Assembly (NCBI RefSeq): GCF_023715225.1
Contig: NZ_JAMBNS010000007.1
Span: 186,001 to 250,000 of the forward strand
Length of the DNA stretch: 64,000 nt
Direction: 5' to 3'
Source: Robertmurraya korlensis
GTDB lineage: Bacteria > Bacillota > Bacilli > Bacillales > Cytobacillaceae
Shown here: positions 63,430-64,000 of the stretch, in pieces
Layout of the letters: each line of letters opens with the position of its first letter
Numbering within the stretch: position 1 is the stretch's first letter
Program-made: the position numbers and the translations under genes
The notes under the pieces: model-generated
What the model saw: only the letters and a program-made list of their open reading frames with translations
Told to the model about the DNA's origin: nothing
The model's database searches: none

Positions 63430-64000
63430 TTACATTATTAGTAACTTTTCTAGCACTCTCCCATCAACTGCCCCTAAGTCGAGTCCAAGGAGGCGAGCGA
63501 GTGTTGGACCTTCATCAATAAGCCTCATAGATGTGAGGACTTGACCGGTTTGGATTCCATTACCGCTTGCAATAAAGATGGTATTGTAGTCACTTTTTTC
63601 TGGTGAATAGCCATGGCAAGCTTTTGTATACTTTTTTGATGCAACGTCTGTTTCTGTAACTTCATCAATAAATGCGCCTTCAAATGATTCATGAAAGTAA
63701 TATCCTCTAACTGCTTCTAACATTAAGCTGCAATTTGGGTCTGCCCCGAATTGAGAAGCTTCTTTTGAAGACCAAATTGCTTCGATTTCAGAACGGTTCA
63801 GTAATTCACGAACACGTCTCAATGTCTCTTGGTCTTGATCCTTTATATAGATATATGCAGATCCATCACAGCTTTTGCAGTAAGCCTTCCAGTGGGTAAC
63901 TTGATTATTTTTCCCTGCTTGTAGAAGACCGTGCTCACGAAAAAGTACGTTAGGTTTTAACACTTTAGACTCATCGAGGGCACTGTGATCACCTAATATG
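63430..64000 (-). CDS. Alkaline-phosphatase-superfamily phosphodiesterase, C-terminal part
   Basis: The frame is open to the window edge; internal GTG 63963 is not the start. Visible features are a metal motif LGDHS at the edge, then VLFREHGLL, a late metal histidine region HGYSPEKSDYNTIFIASGNGI and a GPTLARLLGLDLGAVDGR C-terminus. It belongs to the type I phosphodiesterase/nucleotide pyrophosphatase group. Substrate is unknown. Confidence 0.85.
   Translation of the reverse strand, partial: ILGDHSALDESKVLKPNVLFREHGLLQAGKNNQVTHWKAYCKSCDGSAYIYIKDQDQETLRRVRELLNRSEIEAIWSSKEASQFGADPNCSLMLEAVRGYYFHESFEGAFIDEVTETDVASKKYTKACHGYSPEKSDYNTIFIASGNGIQTGQVLTSMRLIDEGPTLARLLGLDLGAVDGRVLEKLLIM

Overview
The window is a piece of chromosome from a low-GC, endospore-forming Gram-positive bacterium of the Bacillaceae (Bacillus in the broad sense; the genus cannot be fixed from sequence alone). 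The reasons are strong GGAGG-type ribosome sites, many TTG and GTG starts, strong intrinsic terminators, and Bacillus-type operons and regulators: bioY-bioB with a BirA-like box, frlBONMD-frlR, nasA/nasBC/nasDE with TnrA/GlnR-type boxes, ywbE, a SwrC-like RND pump, a GerMN lipoprotein and a sigma-K-like promoter. No rRNA, tRNA, CRISPR array, prophage or intact insertion sequence was seen.

Layout. 1-3.4 kb: end of a sensor histidine kinase, two tandem DUF2294 paralogues, a small membrane protein and a TetR regulator. 3.4-8.7 kb: an MMPL-type exporter and a convergent SwrC-like RND pump. 8.7-11 kb: an intergenic stretch with four GCGGA/TCCGC-type repeats, then bioY-bioB. 11-13.7 kb: small unknown gene, methyltransferase, signal peptidase I, manganese catalase. 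13.8-18.9 kb: a guanidine-type nitrogen operon with a TnrA/GlnR-like box, a ykkC (guanidine-I) riboswitch, a NitT/TauT ABC transporter, two DUF1989 proteins and a LamB/YcsF protein. 19-30 kb: mostly single genes (secreted esterase, sulfite-oxidase-like protein, YjdM/PhnA, cold-shock protein, chemoreceptor, SET protein, His-rich coat-like protein, a coiled-coil protein coupled to an ammonium transporter, DUF2935, AEC permease, Nudix). 30-35 kb: an amidohydrolase in an operon with a 1020-residue acetyltransferase fusion, then a short-chain dehydrogenase. 35.3-41.2 kb: fructosamine utilisation (frlBONMD and frlR). 41.4-50.8 kb: nitrate assimilation (nasA, nasBC, nasDE). 51-56.4 kb: an RpiR-regulated cluster resembling the D-to-L amino-acid conversion pathway (GNAT, enolase-superfamily racemase, M20 deacylase) plus a YjiH membrane protein. 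56.4-64 kb: VOC protein, YwbE, DUF3231, PAS-HD-GYP, GerMN lipoprotein, chemoreceptor, UMF1-type MFS protein and the end of a phosphodiesterase.

How it fits together. Nitrogen scavenging recurs: guanidine uptake and breakdown, ammonium transport, nitrate assimilation, fructosamines and probably D-amino acids. Exact or near matches to the TnrA/GlnR consensus (TGTNANAWWWTNTNACA) lie before the guanidine operon, between nasA and nasB, before nasD (two abutting) and before the coiled-coil/amt pair. The 17-bp boxes before the guanidine operon and nasB are identical, which places guanidine use in the nitrogen-limitation regulon. The most puzzling point is that the guanidine operon has transporter and DUF1989 (carboxyguanidine deiminase type) genes, but no guanidine/urea carboxylase or allophanate hydrolase is present in the window.
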